In this document: piece after piece, positions 1 to 6,643 of the stretch | Layout of the letters: each line of letters begins with the position of its first letter | Numbering within the stretch: the stretch's first letter is position 1 | From: an uncultured Haemophilus sp. | GTDB taxonomy: Bacteria > Pseudomonadota > Gammaproteobacteria > Enterobacterales > Pasteurellaceae | Length of the DNA: 7,045 bases | Direction: 5' to 3' | Assembly (NCBI GenBank): GCA_902482195.1 | Contig: CABSZQ010000067.1 | Location: 1 to 7,045 of the forward strand | The notes under the pieces: generated by a model | The model's database searches: none | What the model was told of the DNA's origin: nothing | What the model saw: only the letters and a program-made list of their open reading frames with translations | Program-made: the position numbers and the translations under genes

Positions 1-977
<977 letters not shown>

Positions 978-985
978 TATTCCAG

Positions 986-991
986 TATAAT
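986..991 (+). promoter_or_regulatory. Candidate lptD promoter, -10 box
   Basis: A perfect TATAAT lies 9 bp after the tag stop and 32 bp before the lptD ATG. The expected -35 position falls in the last tag codons (GTTGTTG, about 964-970) and is a poor match to TTGACA, so the promoter may be weak or need help. A sigma-E type promoter, which controls lptD in E. coli, was looked for and not found. lptD may also be read through from aroE-tag. The Shine-Dalgarno region before the lptD ATG is weak (AAGAA about 8 bp upstream). Confidence 0.4.
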
Positions 992-1023
992 CCCCCTAAT
1001 TTCATCTGAATAAGAACTGAATT

Positions 1024-3366
1024 ATGAATAAAAAATATACCTTAATTTCAATCTCAATTCTGACCGCACTTTATAGTCAACAAAGTTTGGCAGATCTGCA
1101 TTCTCAATGTTTGCTTGGTGTGCCTCATTTTACTGGTGAGGTCGTGAAAGGTGATGTCAATAATTTGCCAGTTTATATTGAAGCAGATAAAGCAGAGATT
1201 AATCAGCCAACTCAGGCGATTTATCAAGGCAATGTGGATTTGAAACAAGGAAACCGCCATTTAGTTGGTAATTCAGTTGAAGTTAAACAAACTGGTGAAG
1301 ATAAACAAGTTCAACGTTGGGCTTATTTACGTGGGGGATTTGATTACAAAGATAATCAAATCAATCTATTAGGTAATGATGCGAGTTTTAATTTAGATAG
1401 CAAAAACGGTAACGTCACTGATGCAGACTACCAGCTTGTAGGACGTCAAGGTCGTGGTAAAGCACAAGAAATCGAGTTAGGTGATAATTACCGCTTAATG
1501 AAAAATGCGACATTTACCTCTTGTTTACCTGGTGATAATGCTTGGGCGGTAGATGCCTCTGAGATTCGTCAGCATATCAAAGAAGAATATGCCGAATTTT
1601 GGCATGCACGTTTTAAAGTATTAGGTGTGCCGGTATTCTATACTCCTTATCTACAATTACCGATTGGTGATCGCCGCCGTTCAGGTTTATTGATGCCAAC
1701 AGTCGGTCATTCTAGCCGTGATGGTTATTGGTATAAACAGCCAATTTATTGGAATATTGCACCAAATTACGATGCCACATTTGCACCCAAATACATGTCT
1801 CGTCGTGGCTGGCAATTAAATGGTGAGTTCCGTTATTTAACCCCCGTTGGTGAAGGTAGACTGGCAGGAGAATATTTAGGACGCGATCGTTATGATGAAT
1901 ATACTAGCGATAATCGTAAGCGTCATTTATTCTATTGGAACCATAACTCCTCTTTTCTTGAAAACTGGCGTTTAAATGTTGATTACACTAAGGTAAGCGA
2001 TAAACGTTATTTCACTGATTTTGATTCAGATTATGGTGACAGTACTGATGGTTATGCAAATCAATATGCACGTATTGCGTACTATAAACCAAATTACAAC
2101 TTCGCAATTTCAGCACGTCAGTTCCAGATTTTTGATGAGGTCGATATCGGGCCTTATCGTGCGCTGCCACAAATTGACTTCAATTATTACAAAAATGATT
2201 TGGCAAACGGCTGGGTTGATTTCAAATTATTCTCACAAGCGGTACGTTTTGATAATGACAGTACTTTGATGCCAAAAGCATGGCGTTTTCATGTTGAACC
2301 AAGTTTGGCAACCGCGATGTCAAATAAATATGGTAGCTTGAATATTGAGACTAAACTTTACGCGACCCATTATAACCAGAAAAAAGGTTCATCTTCTGCT
2401 GCAGAAGAGGTACAAAAATCAGTAAATCGTGTATTGCCACAATTAAAAGTAGATTTACAAACGGTTTTAGCAAGCAATAAAACCTTATTTGATGGTTATA
2501 CACAAACGCTTGAACCTCATATTCAATACTTGTATCGACCATATAAAGATCAAAGTAATATTGGTTCAAAACGAGTGAATGATTATCTTGGCTTTGGTTA
2601 TGATTCAGCGTTAGTCCAACAAGATTATTATTCATTATTCCGTGATCGTCGTTATAGTGGTTTAGATCGTATTTCATCCGCCAATCAAATAACGCTTGGT
2701 GGTACAACGCGTTTTTATGATAAAAATGCCGATGAACGTTTTAATTTCTCAGCAGGACAAATTTATTATTTAACGGCATCAAAAATTGATGACAATCCAA
2801 ATAATCGTACGCCAAAATCCTCTTCTTCTTGGGCATTAGAATCCAACTGGAAAATTAGTGACAAATGGAATTGGCGTGGTAGCTATCAATACGATACGTT
2901 GCTAGATAAAGCATCATTGGCAAATAGCAGTTTGGAATTTAACCCGATGAAGAACAATCTGATTCAGTTAAATTATCGTTACGCAAGTAAAGAGTATATC
3001 AACCAAAACTTGGGAGCTTCCGCAAACCGTTACCAACAAGATATTAAACAGGTCGGTGTCGTAGCAGCATGGGAAGTCTCAGATAATTGGGCAGTTGTCG
3101 GAAAATACTATCAAGATATTGCATTGAAAAAACCGGTTGAGCAATATGTGGGGGTGCAATATAACTCGTGCTGTTGGTCTTTAGGCGTTGGCGCAAGACG
3201 TTATGTAACGAGCCGTCAGAATCAACGTAACGACCAAGTGGTTTATGACAACAGCGTTGGTGTTACCTTTGAATTACGTGGCTTGGGTGAAAATGACCAC
3301 CAAAGTGGTATCGAAGACATGCTGAAGAAAGGTAAACTGCCTTATATTCAAGCATTTAGCTTATAG
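1024..3366 (+). CDS. lptD: LPS-assembly protein LptD (Imp/OstA)
   Basis: LptD is the outer-membrane beta-barrel that, with the lipoprotein LptE as plug, inserts lipopolysaccharide (lipooligosaccharide here) into the outer leaflet at the end of the Lpt bridge. The 780-residue product is close to the E. coli length (784). It starts with a Sec signal peptide (MNKK, hydrophobic stretch, likely cleaved after SLA at residue 23). An OstA/LptA-like jellyroll follows (about 45-165), then the C-terminal barrel (about 190-780), with conserved [20 protein letters not shown] and the terminal ELRGLG region. The four cysteines of the native disulfide pattern are present: Cys29, Cys167 and adjacent Cys716-Cys717. 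By analogy with E. coli, non-consecutive disulfides would link 29 to 716 and 167 to 717. The gene lies 46 bp after tag and ends at a hairpin terminator. surA, its downstream neighbour in E. coli, is not here. A perfect uptake signal lies in the signal-peptide codons. Confidence 0.97.
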   Translation: MNKKYTLISISILTALYSQQSLADLHSQCLLGVPHFTGEVVKGDVNNLPVYIEADKAEINQPTQAIYQGNVDLKQGNRHLVGNSVEVKQTGEDKQVQRWAYLRGGFDYKDNQINLLGNDASFNLDSKNGNVTDADYQLVGRQGRGKAQEIELGDNYRLMKNATFTSCLPGDNAWAVDASEIRQHIKEEYAEFWHARFKVLGVPVFYTPYLQLPIGDRRRSGLLMPTVGHSSRDGYWYKQPIYWNIAPNYDATFAPKYMSRRGWQLNGEFRYLTPVGEGRLAGEYLGRDRYDEYTSDNRKRHLFYWNHNSSFLENWRLNVDYTKVSDKRYFTDFDSDYGDSTDGYANQYARIAYYKPNYNFAISARQFQIFDEVDIGPYRALPQIDFNYYKNDLANGWVDFKLFSQAVRFDNDSTLMPKAWRFHVEPSLATAMSNKYGSLNIETKLYATHYNQKKGSSSAAEEVQKSVNRVLPQLKVDLQTVLASNKTLFDGYTQTLEPHIQYLYRPYKDQSNIGSKRVNDYLGFGYDSALVQQDYYSLFRDRRYSGLDRISSANQITLGGTTRFYDKNADERFNFSAGQIYYLTASKIDDNPNNRTPKSSSSWALESNWKISDKWNWRGSYQYDTLLDKASLANSSLEFNPMKNNLIQLNYRYASKEYINQNLGASANRYQQDIKQVGVVAAWEVSDNWAVVGKYYQDIALKKPVEQYVGVQYNSCCWSLGVGARRYVTSRQNQRNDQVVYDNSVGVTFELRGLGENDHQSGIEDMLKKGKLPYIQAFSL
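1063..1071 (-). repeat. DNA uptake signal (USS) in the LptD signal-peptide codons
   Basis: ACCGCACTT on the plus strand is a perfect USS core in minus orientation. It is in frame as ACC GCA CTT and encodes Thr-Ala-Leu (residues 14-16), part of the hydrophobic core of the signal peptide. AT-rich DNA follows in the uptake orientation, as in the extended consensus. Confidence 0.9.
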
Positions 3367-3376
3367 TAAAATCAAT

Positions 3377-3402
3377 AAAGGCCACCGAAAGGTAGCCTTT
3401 TT
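3377..3402 (+). terminator. Rho-independent terminator of lptD
   Basis: The hairpin starts 10 bp after the lptD stop. Its arms are AAAGGC-C-ACC and GGT-A-GCCTTT, with one C/A mismatch, a GAAA tetraloop and a T-rich tail (CCTTTTTG). The GNRA-type loop and T-run are typical of intrinsic terminators. Confidence 0.85.
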
Positions 3403-3408
3403 GTTTAG

Positions 3409-3447
3409 AAGTGCAGTTAAAAAAGACGACGATTTTTGACCGCACTT
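3409..3447. terminator. Imperfect inverted USS pair between lptD and xerC; candidate terminator
   Basis: The left arm (3409-3423) carries AAGTGCAGT, a USS core with one change. The right arm (3433-3447) carries a perfect ACCGCACTT, which ends 3 bp before the xerC stop codon. The 15-base arms pair with one A/C mismatch and one G/T wobble around a 9-base loop. The dyad is the only obvious hairpin downstream of xerC on its strand. There it lacks a clean T-run after the hairpin, so its strength as a xerC terminator is uncertain. On the plus strand it backs up the lptD terminator. Confidence 0.6.
3439..3447 (-). repeat. DNA uptake signal (USS), intergenic
   Basis: A perfect USS core (ACCGCACTT on the plus strand). 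In the uptake orientation the core is followed by CAAAAAT, fitting the first AT block of the extended consensus. It forms the right arm of the 3409-3447 hairpin. Confidence 0.9.
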
Positions 3448-3450
3448 TGT

Positions 3451-4338
3451 TTATTTTTTTCGTTTTGCTCGAGGATGAGCTTGATCATACACTTCTGCAA
3501 GATGTTGGAAATTCAAATGCGTATAAATTTGTGTGGTAGATAAATTGCTGTGCCCTAAAAGCTCTTGAACTGCTCGTAAATCCGAACTCGCTTCCAGCAT
3601 GTGCGTTGCAAAAGAGTGACGTAGTTTATGTGGGTTAAGATGGCTGTTTAATCCTTGACGAATGCCCCAGGTTTCCATTCGCTTTTGAATAGAGCGATGA
3701 GTGAGGCGATTTCCCTGTTGGCTCACAAAAAGGGCTTCATCTTTAGGATTAAATAAAGGGCGTACTTTCAACCATTGTTGAATTGCGTGAGAAGCATAGC
3801 GCCCAAAAGGTACAATACGCTCTTTGTTTCCTTTACCAATCACTCTGACCTCACGTACACGAGTGTTAATGCTATTGAGGTTTAATCCTTGTAATTCAGA
3901 TAAGCGAAGCCCTGAGCTATACATCAATTCCATCATCGCACGATCACGCAAATCAATCGGATCTTTGCTGTCATTTGAAAGCAATTTTTGGACCTGTTCA
4001 GCATCAATATTTTTTGGTAAATGTTTGCCTTGTTTCGGTGCTGAAATACCTGTTGCCGGATTCACTTTCATTTGACCTTGCTGCACAAGATAGCTGAAGA
4101 ACTGACGAAGAGCAGACAAACGTAATGCTAAGCTCTTTTCTTTTAAACCTTGCTTACGGCTTTCCGCCAAAATAAGACGAACCACACTAGGATTCACTTG
4201 CTGCCAATGCTGAATACCTTTTTCAGCCAGAATCGCTAAAATCGCATCCAGTTGATGTTGATAATTAGTGAGAGTATGTGGGCTTACTTGACGTTCAATT
4301 CGCAAGTAATCCCAATATTGATTGAGGAGTGTATGCAT
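3451..4338 (-). CDS. xerC: Site-specific tyrosine recombinase XerC
   Basis: XerC acts with XerD at the chromosomal dif site, at the FtsK septum, to resolve chromosome dimers before cell division. The 295-residue product has an N-terminal core-binding SAM-like domain (about 1-90) and a catalytic domain (about 105-290). All catalytic residues are visible: Arg145 (SSGLRLSEL), Lys169 (GKGNKER), His237 and Arg240 ([12 protein letters not shown]), His263 (LGHSN) and the nucleophile Tyr272 (IYTHLN). Length and motifs fit XerC rather than XerD or a phage integrase, and no attachment site or phage gene is nearby. The ATG shares one base with the stop of the upstream acetyltransferase gene (TAATG), and there is no clear Shine-Dalgarno, so translation is probably coupled. 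In E. coli xerC sits with dapF and yigB; the partner here differs. A hairpin built from two uptake signals lies just after the stop. Confidence 0.96.
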   Translation of the reverse strand: MHTLLNQYWDYLRIERQVSPHTLTNYQHQLDAILAILAEKGIQHWQQVNPSVVRLILAESRKQGLKEKSLALRLSALRQFFSYLVQQGQMKVNPATGISAPKQGKHLPKNIDAEQVQKLLSNDSKDPIDLRDRAMMELMYSSGLRLSELQGLNLNSINTRVREVRVIGKGNKERIVPFGRYASHAIQQWLKVRPLFNPKDEALFVSQQGNRLTHRSIQKRMETWGIRQGLNSHLNPHKLRHSFATHMLEASSDLRAVQELLGHSNLSTTQIYTHLNFQHLAEVYDQAHPRAKRKK

Positions 4339-4772
4339 TAGAGAGTTAATTCAAACAAACTTTTTTTCGTGTTTAGCTTAAATCCTTCGCGTTCTAAAAT
4401 ACTCTGTTGGGCTTGGCTTAATTCTGCCACTAAACGATTAGATTGTGTATAACGGACAAACTCTTTCGCTTTAGAAATAAGGGCAGCATAAATCTCGGCT
4501 TGATGTTTATCTTCTTTTACAAAAATATCGGTTAATTGCCAATAGCGTTGTAGTTGTAAAGAGGATAAGCGAGGATAAAGTTGAACAAAACCAATCGCCT
4601 GTGAGTTTTCGTTTACAGCAACAAAAAACATGCTTTCATTAAAACGTATACGATTCGTTAAAAAGGTTAAAGTGCGGTCAGGATTTTCACTCATTCCGTT
4701 GGCAAGTCGATAGGCTTCAAAGAGTGGAGCAAGCACTTCTATATTCCATTGTTCGGCTTTGAAAATTTTCAT
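4338..4772 (-). CDS. GNAT-like N-acetyltransferase, substrate unknown
   Basis: A small 144-residue protein with the outline of the GNAT acetyltransferase fold: an N-terminal helix pair (about 8-45), central strands [20 protein letters not shown] (about 48-67), the motif-A strand [11 protein letters not shown] (78-88), a helix (about 92-107), and a C-terminal ILEREGFKL element (125-133) typical of GNATs. The acetyl-CoA pyrophosphate loop, normally Q/RxxGxG/A, reads DKHQAEIY (88-95) and lacks both glycines, so cofactor binding or activity may be altered. The substrate cannot be read from sequence. It heads a two-gene unit with xerC (one-base overlap). The start is the ATG at 4772-4770 with only a weak upstream AGGT. 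A perfect uptake signal lies within codons 32-35 (Asp-Arg-Thr-Leu). Confidence 0.85.
   Translation of the reverse strand: MKIFKAEQWNIEVLAPLFEAYRLANGMSENPDRTLTFLTNRIRFNESMFFVAVNENSQAIGFVQLYPRLSSLQLQRYWQLTDIFVKEDKHQAEIYAALISKAKEFVRYTQSNRLVAELSQAQQSILEREGFKLNTKKSLFELTL
4670..4678 (+). repeat. DNA uptake signal (USS) inside the GNAT-like gene
   Basis: A perfect AAGTGCGGT core on the plus strand, antisense to the gene. On the coding strand it is read across the frame of Asp32-Arg33-Thr34-Leu35, a different frame from the copies in tag and lptD. Confidence 0.9.
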
Positions 4773-4888
4773 TGTTACCAGACCTATTTTCCGTTTATTT
4801 ATAAAATTGTTTATTTTTTATCGGTTCCGCACTGTAGATTGTAGCTTTTTAGCACAAAATAATCATCATTTACCCAAAAAAATTTTCA

Positions 4889-4910
4889 AAATGTGATTTT
4901 GCACAAAGAA
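4889..4910 (+). promoter_or_regulatory. Candidate CRP-cAMP site upstream of tpiA
   Basis: The left half matches the CRP consensus fully (AAATGTGAT, 4889-4897). The right half is poor; by eye about 14 of 22 positions match. The centre, 4899.5, lies about 41 bp upstream of the start predicted from the -10 box at 4928-4933. That is the class II position, where CRP takes the place of a -35 box, and no good -35 is present. The site is inferred from the motif only. Confidence 0.4.
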
Positions 4911-4927
4911 ATCTGCCTAAAGTTTGG

Positions 4928-4933
4928 TATAGT
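4928..4933 (+). promoter_or_regulatory. Candidate tpiA promoter, -10 box
   Basis: TATAGT (5 of 6 to consensus) lies 38 bp before the tpiA ATG, which puts the transcript start near 4940. At the normal 16-18 bp spacing the upstream hexamer is A-rich and unlike TTGACA, which points to an activator-dependent promoter. The rest of the 199-bp divergent gap (4773-4971) is very AT-rich. It must also hold the promoter of the minus-strand GNAT-xerC pair, for which I see no convincing box. Confidence 0.5.
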
Positions 4934-4971
4934 AAACACACTTTTTATTTATTCAATATGGAGAAACAAAA

Positions 4972-5763
4972 ATGGCACGTCGTCCTTTAGTGATGGGTAA
5001 CTGGAAATTAAACGGTTCCAAAGCGTTCACCAAAGAATTAATCGAAGGATTAAAAGCAGAATTACATGATGTAACAGGTTGTGATGTGGCAATTGCCCCA
5101 CCTGTTATGTATTTAGGTACGGCTGAAGCGGCACTTTCTGGTTGTGGTTGCAGCTGTGGCGGTAAAAGTGTGATTCAGTTAGGTGCACAAAACGTAGATA
5201 TCAATGTGAAAGGTGCATTTACCGGTGATATTTCTAGCGAAATGTTAAAAGATTTTGGTGCAAAATACATCATTATCGGTCACTCTGAGCGTCGTACTTA
5301 CCACAAAGAAAGCGATGAATTTGTGGCGAAAAAATTTGGTGCATTAAAAGAAGCAGGTTTAGTACCAGTATTATGTATCGGTGAAACTGAAGCTGAAAAC
5401 GAAGCAGGTAAAACTGAAGAAGTATGTGCACGTCAAATTGATGCAGTCATCAACGCATTAGGCGTAGAAGCATTTAATGGTGCAGTGATTGCTTACGAAC
5501 CAATTTGGGCAATCGGTACGGGTAAATCAGCAACTCCAGCACAAGCTCAAGCTGTTCACGCATTTATCCGTGGTCACATCGCAGCAAAATCACAAGCTGT
5601 AGCAGATCAAGTGATCATTCAATACGGTGGTTCAGTAAATGACGCTAATGCAGCAGAATTATTCACTCAACCAGATATCGATGGTGCATTAGTGGGCGGT
5701 GCTTCACTTAAAGCGCCTGCGTTTGCAGTAATCGTGAAAGCAGCGGCAGCAGCGAAAAACTAA
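4972..5763 (+). CDS. tpiA: Triosephosphate isomerase
   Basis: TpiA interconverts dihydroxyacetone phosphate and glyceraldehyde-3-phosphate in cytoplasmic glycolysis and gluconeogenesis, as a TIM-barrel dimer. The product has 263 residues against 255 in E. coli. Catalytic residues are all present: Asn10 and Lys12 (GNWKLN), His104 (IIGHSERR) and the base Glu176 ([12 protein letters not shown], with mobile loop 6 at about 177-185), plus the phosphate-binding YGGSV (218-222) and GALVGGASL. The extra length comes mainly from an insert at about 55-65 reading [11 protein letters not shown], with Cys58, Cys60 and Cys62, before the dimer-side strand QLGAQNVD. I recall this long form from H. influenzae, so it is probably a family trait and not damage. 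The start is supported by GGAGA seven bases upstream of the ATG. Transcription probably starts near 4940 and ends at the USS hairpin. Confidence 0.98.
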   Translation: MARRPLVMGNWKLNGSKAFTKELIEGLKAELHDVTGCDVAIAPPVMYLGTAEAALSGCGCSCGGKSVIQLGAQNVDINVKGAFTGDISSEMLKDFGAKYIIIGHSERRTYHKESDEFVAKKFGALKEAGLVPVLCIGETEAENEAGKTEEVCARQIDAVINALGVEAFNGAVIAYEPIWAIGTGKSATPAQAQAVHAFIRGHIAAKSQAVADQVIIQYGGSVNDANAAELFTQPDIDGALVGGASLKAPAFAVIVKAAAAAKN

Positions 5764-5789
5764 TTTTTCTTGTTCTAAAAGAAATAAAA

Positions 5790-5798
5790 AAGTGCGGT
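5790..5798 (+). repeat. DNA uptake signal (USS), left copy of inverted pair
   Basis: A perfect AAGTGCGGT core followed by CAATTTT, which fits the first AT block of the extended consensus. It pairs with the opposite-facing copy at 5807-5815. Confidence 0.92.
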
Positions 5799-5806
5799 CA
5801 ATTTTA

Positions 5807-5815
5807 ACCGCACTT
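5807..5815 (-). repeat. DNA uptake signal (USS), right copy of inverted pair
   Basis: A perfect core in minus orientation (ACCGCACTT on the plus strand). It faces the copy at 5790-5798 and forms the right arm of the shared terminator. Confidence 0.92.
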
Positions 5816-5836
5816 TTTTTATATTCTAAACCTTAC

Positions 5837-6466
5837 CTATCGACCATTTCGTTCAAAGAACAAGACAGTTGCTGCAACGCGTGAGTGAACGTTAAGTTTA
5901 CGAAGTAAGTTACGAATATGTACTTTAACCGTTTCTTCAGAAATGAAAAGCTGGCCTGCAATTTGTTTGTTGGATAAACCTGTTGCGATTAAACGTAATA
6001 CATCCATTTCACGATCGGTGAGTGAATCCATTGGATCAACGGTATGTTTACGTTCTAAAAGAAGATTTTTAATCGAATCACTTAAAATCACTTCACCTTG
6101 TGCAATACGTTTAATTTGCTCAAGCAGCACATCTGGCTCAGTATCTTTCAATAAATAGCCATCAGCACCCGCATCGATGAGAGTGAAAATATCATTTTTC
6201 GCATCAGACACAGTTAAGATCAAAATTCGTGCATCAACACCTTCTGCACGCAAGCCTTTAAGGGTATCTAAACCAGAAAGACCTTTCATATTCAGATCTA
6301 AAATGATTAAATCCGGGGATTCTTGAATCGCAATGGAAATGCCTTCTGTACCGCTTCCTACATCGGCAACGACTTCAAAATTCTCTTCTAATTCAACTAA
6401 TTGTTTGATACCACGACGCATTAATGGATGGTCGTCGATAATTAATACTTTTAACTTTTCTTGCAT
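5837..6466 (-). CDS. narP: Nitrate/nitrite response regulator NarP
   Basis: NarP is the DNA-binding response regulator of the nitrate/nitrite two-component system, phosphorylated by the membrane kinase NarQ (not in this window). It controls anaerobic respiratory genes. The 209-residue product has a receiver domain (about 5-120) with the acidic pocket Asp11-Asp12, phospho-acceptor Asp57, Thr85 and Lys107, and a LuxR/NarL-type helix-turn-helix (about 147-205) with LTDREMDVL, GLSNKQIA and EETVKVHIRNLLRKL. The LNMKGLSGLDTL and LTVSDA stretches match E. coli NarP more closely than NarL. I chose the ATG at 6466-6464 because GGAGA lies five bases upstream and MQEKLKVLIIDDHP matches the family N-terminus. 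The frame stays open to an ATG at 6523, but those 19 extra residues look like leader DNA. The gene follows cyaA on the same strand after 177 bp. Confidence 0.94.
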   Translation of the reverse strand: MQEKLKVLIIDDHPLMRRGIKQLVELEENFEVVADVGSGTEGISIAIQESPDLIILDLNMKGLSGLDTLKGLRAEGVDARILILTVSDAKNDIFTLIDAGADGYLLKDTEPDVLLEQIKRIAQGEVILSDSIKNLLLERKHTVDPMDSLTDREMDVLRLIATGLSNKQIAGQLFISEETVKVHIRNLLRKLNVHSRVAATVLFFERNGR

Positions 6467-6500
6467 AATATTCTCCAAGAGATAAGCGGACACTATTCTA

Positions 6501-6514
6501 TTGCCTAAAGGCAA
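6501..6514. repeat. Short perfect inverted repeat in the narP leader
   Basis: TTGCCT and AGGCAA arms, separated by two bases, lie 35-48 bp upstream of the narP ATG. The loop is too tight for a strong RNA hairpin, so it could be a protein-binding dyad or chance. No known operator was recognised. Confidence 0.35.
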
Positions 6515-6533
6515 AACATCCACTGCCTTAGAT

Positions 6534-6549
6534 TACTTCTCAATAGATT
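6534..6549. promoter_or_regulatory. Candidate 7-2-7 NarP-binding site upstream of narP
   Basis: TACTTCT-CA-ATAGATT fits the NarP/NarL paired-heptamer arrangement (TACYYMT, two bases, AKRRGTA). The first heptamer matches fully and the second at 5 of 7. The 7-2-7 spacing is the form that NarP recognises in E. coli. It sits about 68-83 bp before the narP ATG, so it could mediate autoregulation. This is motif evidence only. Confidence 0.35.
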
Positions 6550-6602
6550 TTCGACCGAGGGATTCTATCGGGATTTTGCCTATCTTCCAATGCATAATTT
6601 GC

Positions 6603-6625
6603 AGATAAATTTGATTTATCTCAAA
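6603..6625. promoter_or_regulatory. Overlapping palindromes with an FNR/CRP-like site between cyaA and narP
   Basis: TTGAT-TTAT-CTCAA (6611-6624) matches the FNR consensus TTGATNNNNATCAA at 9 of 10 defined positions. The wider TTTGA-N6-TCAAA (6610-6625) is a perfect dyad with CRP-type spacing. A second perfect inverted repeat, AGATAAAT-TTG-ATTTATCT (6603-6621), overlaps it. The centre of the FNR-like site is about 151 bp upstream of the narP ATG and about 26 bp beyond the cyaA stop. No T-run follows on the minus strand, so this is not a good cyaA terminator. FNR control of narP would fit an anaerobic regulator. Confidence 0.45.
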
Positions 6626-6643
6626 CAATGCTTTTTGATTTAG

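Larger units (their letters stand above)
5786..5819. terminator. Bidirectional terminator made of a perfect inverted USS pair (tpiA/narP)
   Basis: Two 13-base arms (AAAAAAGTGCGGT at 5786-5798 and its exact complement at 5807-5819) flank an 8-base loop. A T-run follows the hairpin on both strands. It lies 22 bp after the tpiA stop and 17 bp beyond the narP stop, so it can end both convergent transcripts. Confidence 0.92.

Noticed and set aside
980..1010. Sigma-E promoter for lptD (TCTGA at 1005-1009)
   Set aside because: No GGAACTT-like -35 element at the required distance upstream.
2021..2707. Open frames of 82 aa (plus, 2021-2269) and 118 aa (minus, 2351-2707) inside lptD
   Set aside because: Both lie wholly within the intact lptD gene in other frames, have no recognisable domain, and look like by-products of its codon use.
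3451..4338. Phage or integron integrase with an attachment site
   Set aside because: Length and motifs fit chromosomal XerC; there is no direct-repeat att pair, tRNA gene or phage gene nearby.
4826..4834. TCCGCACTG, resembling an uptake signal
   Set aside because: Two mismatches to the 9-bp core; not counted as a USS.
6467..6523. In-frame N-terminal extension of narP to an ATG at 6523
   Set aside because: The ATG at 6466-6464 has a GGAGA ribosome site at good spacing and matches the family N-terminus; the extra 19 codons lie in the leader.
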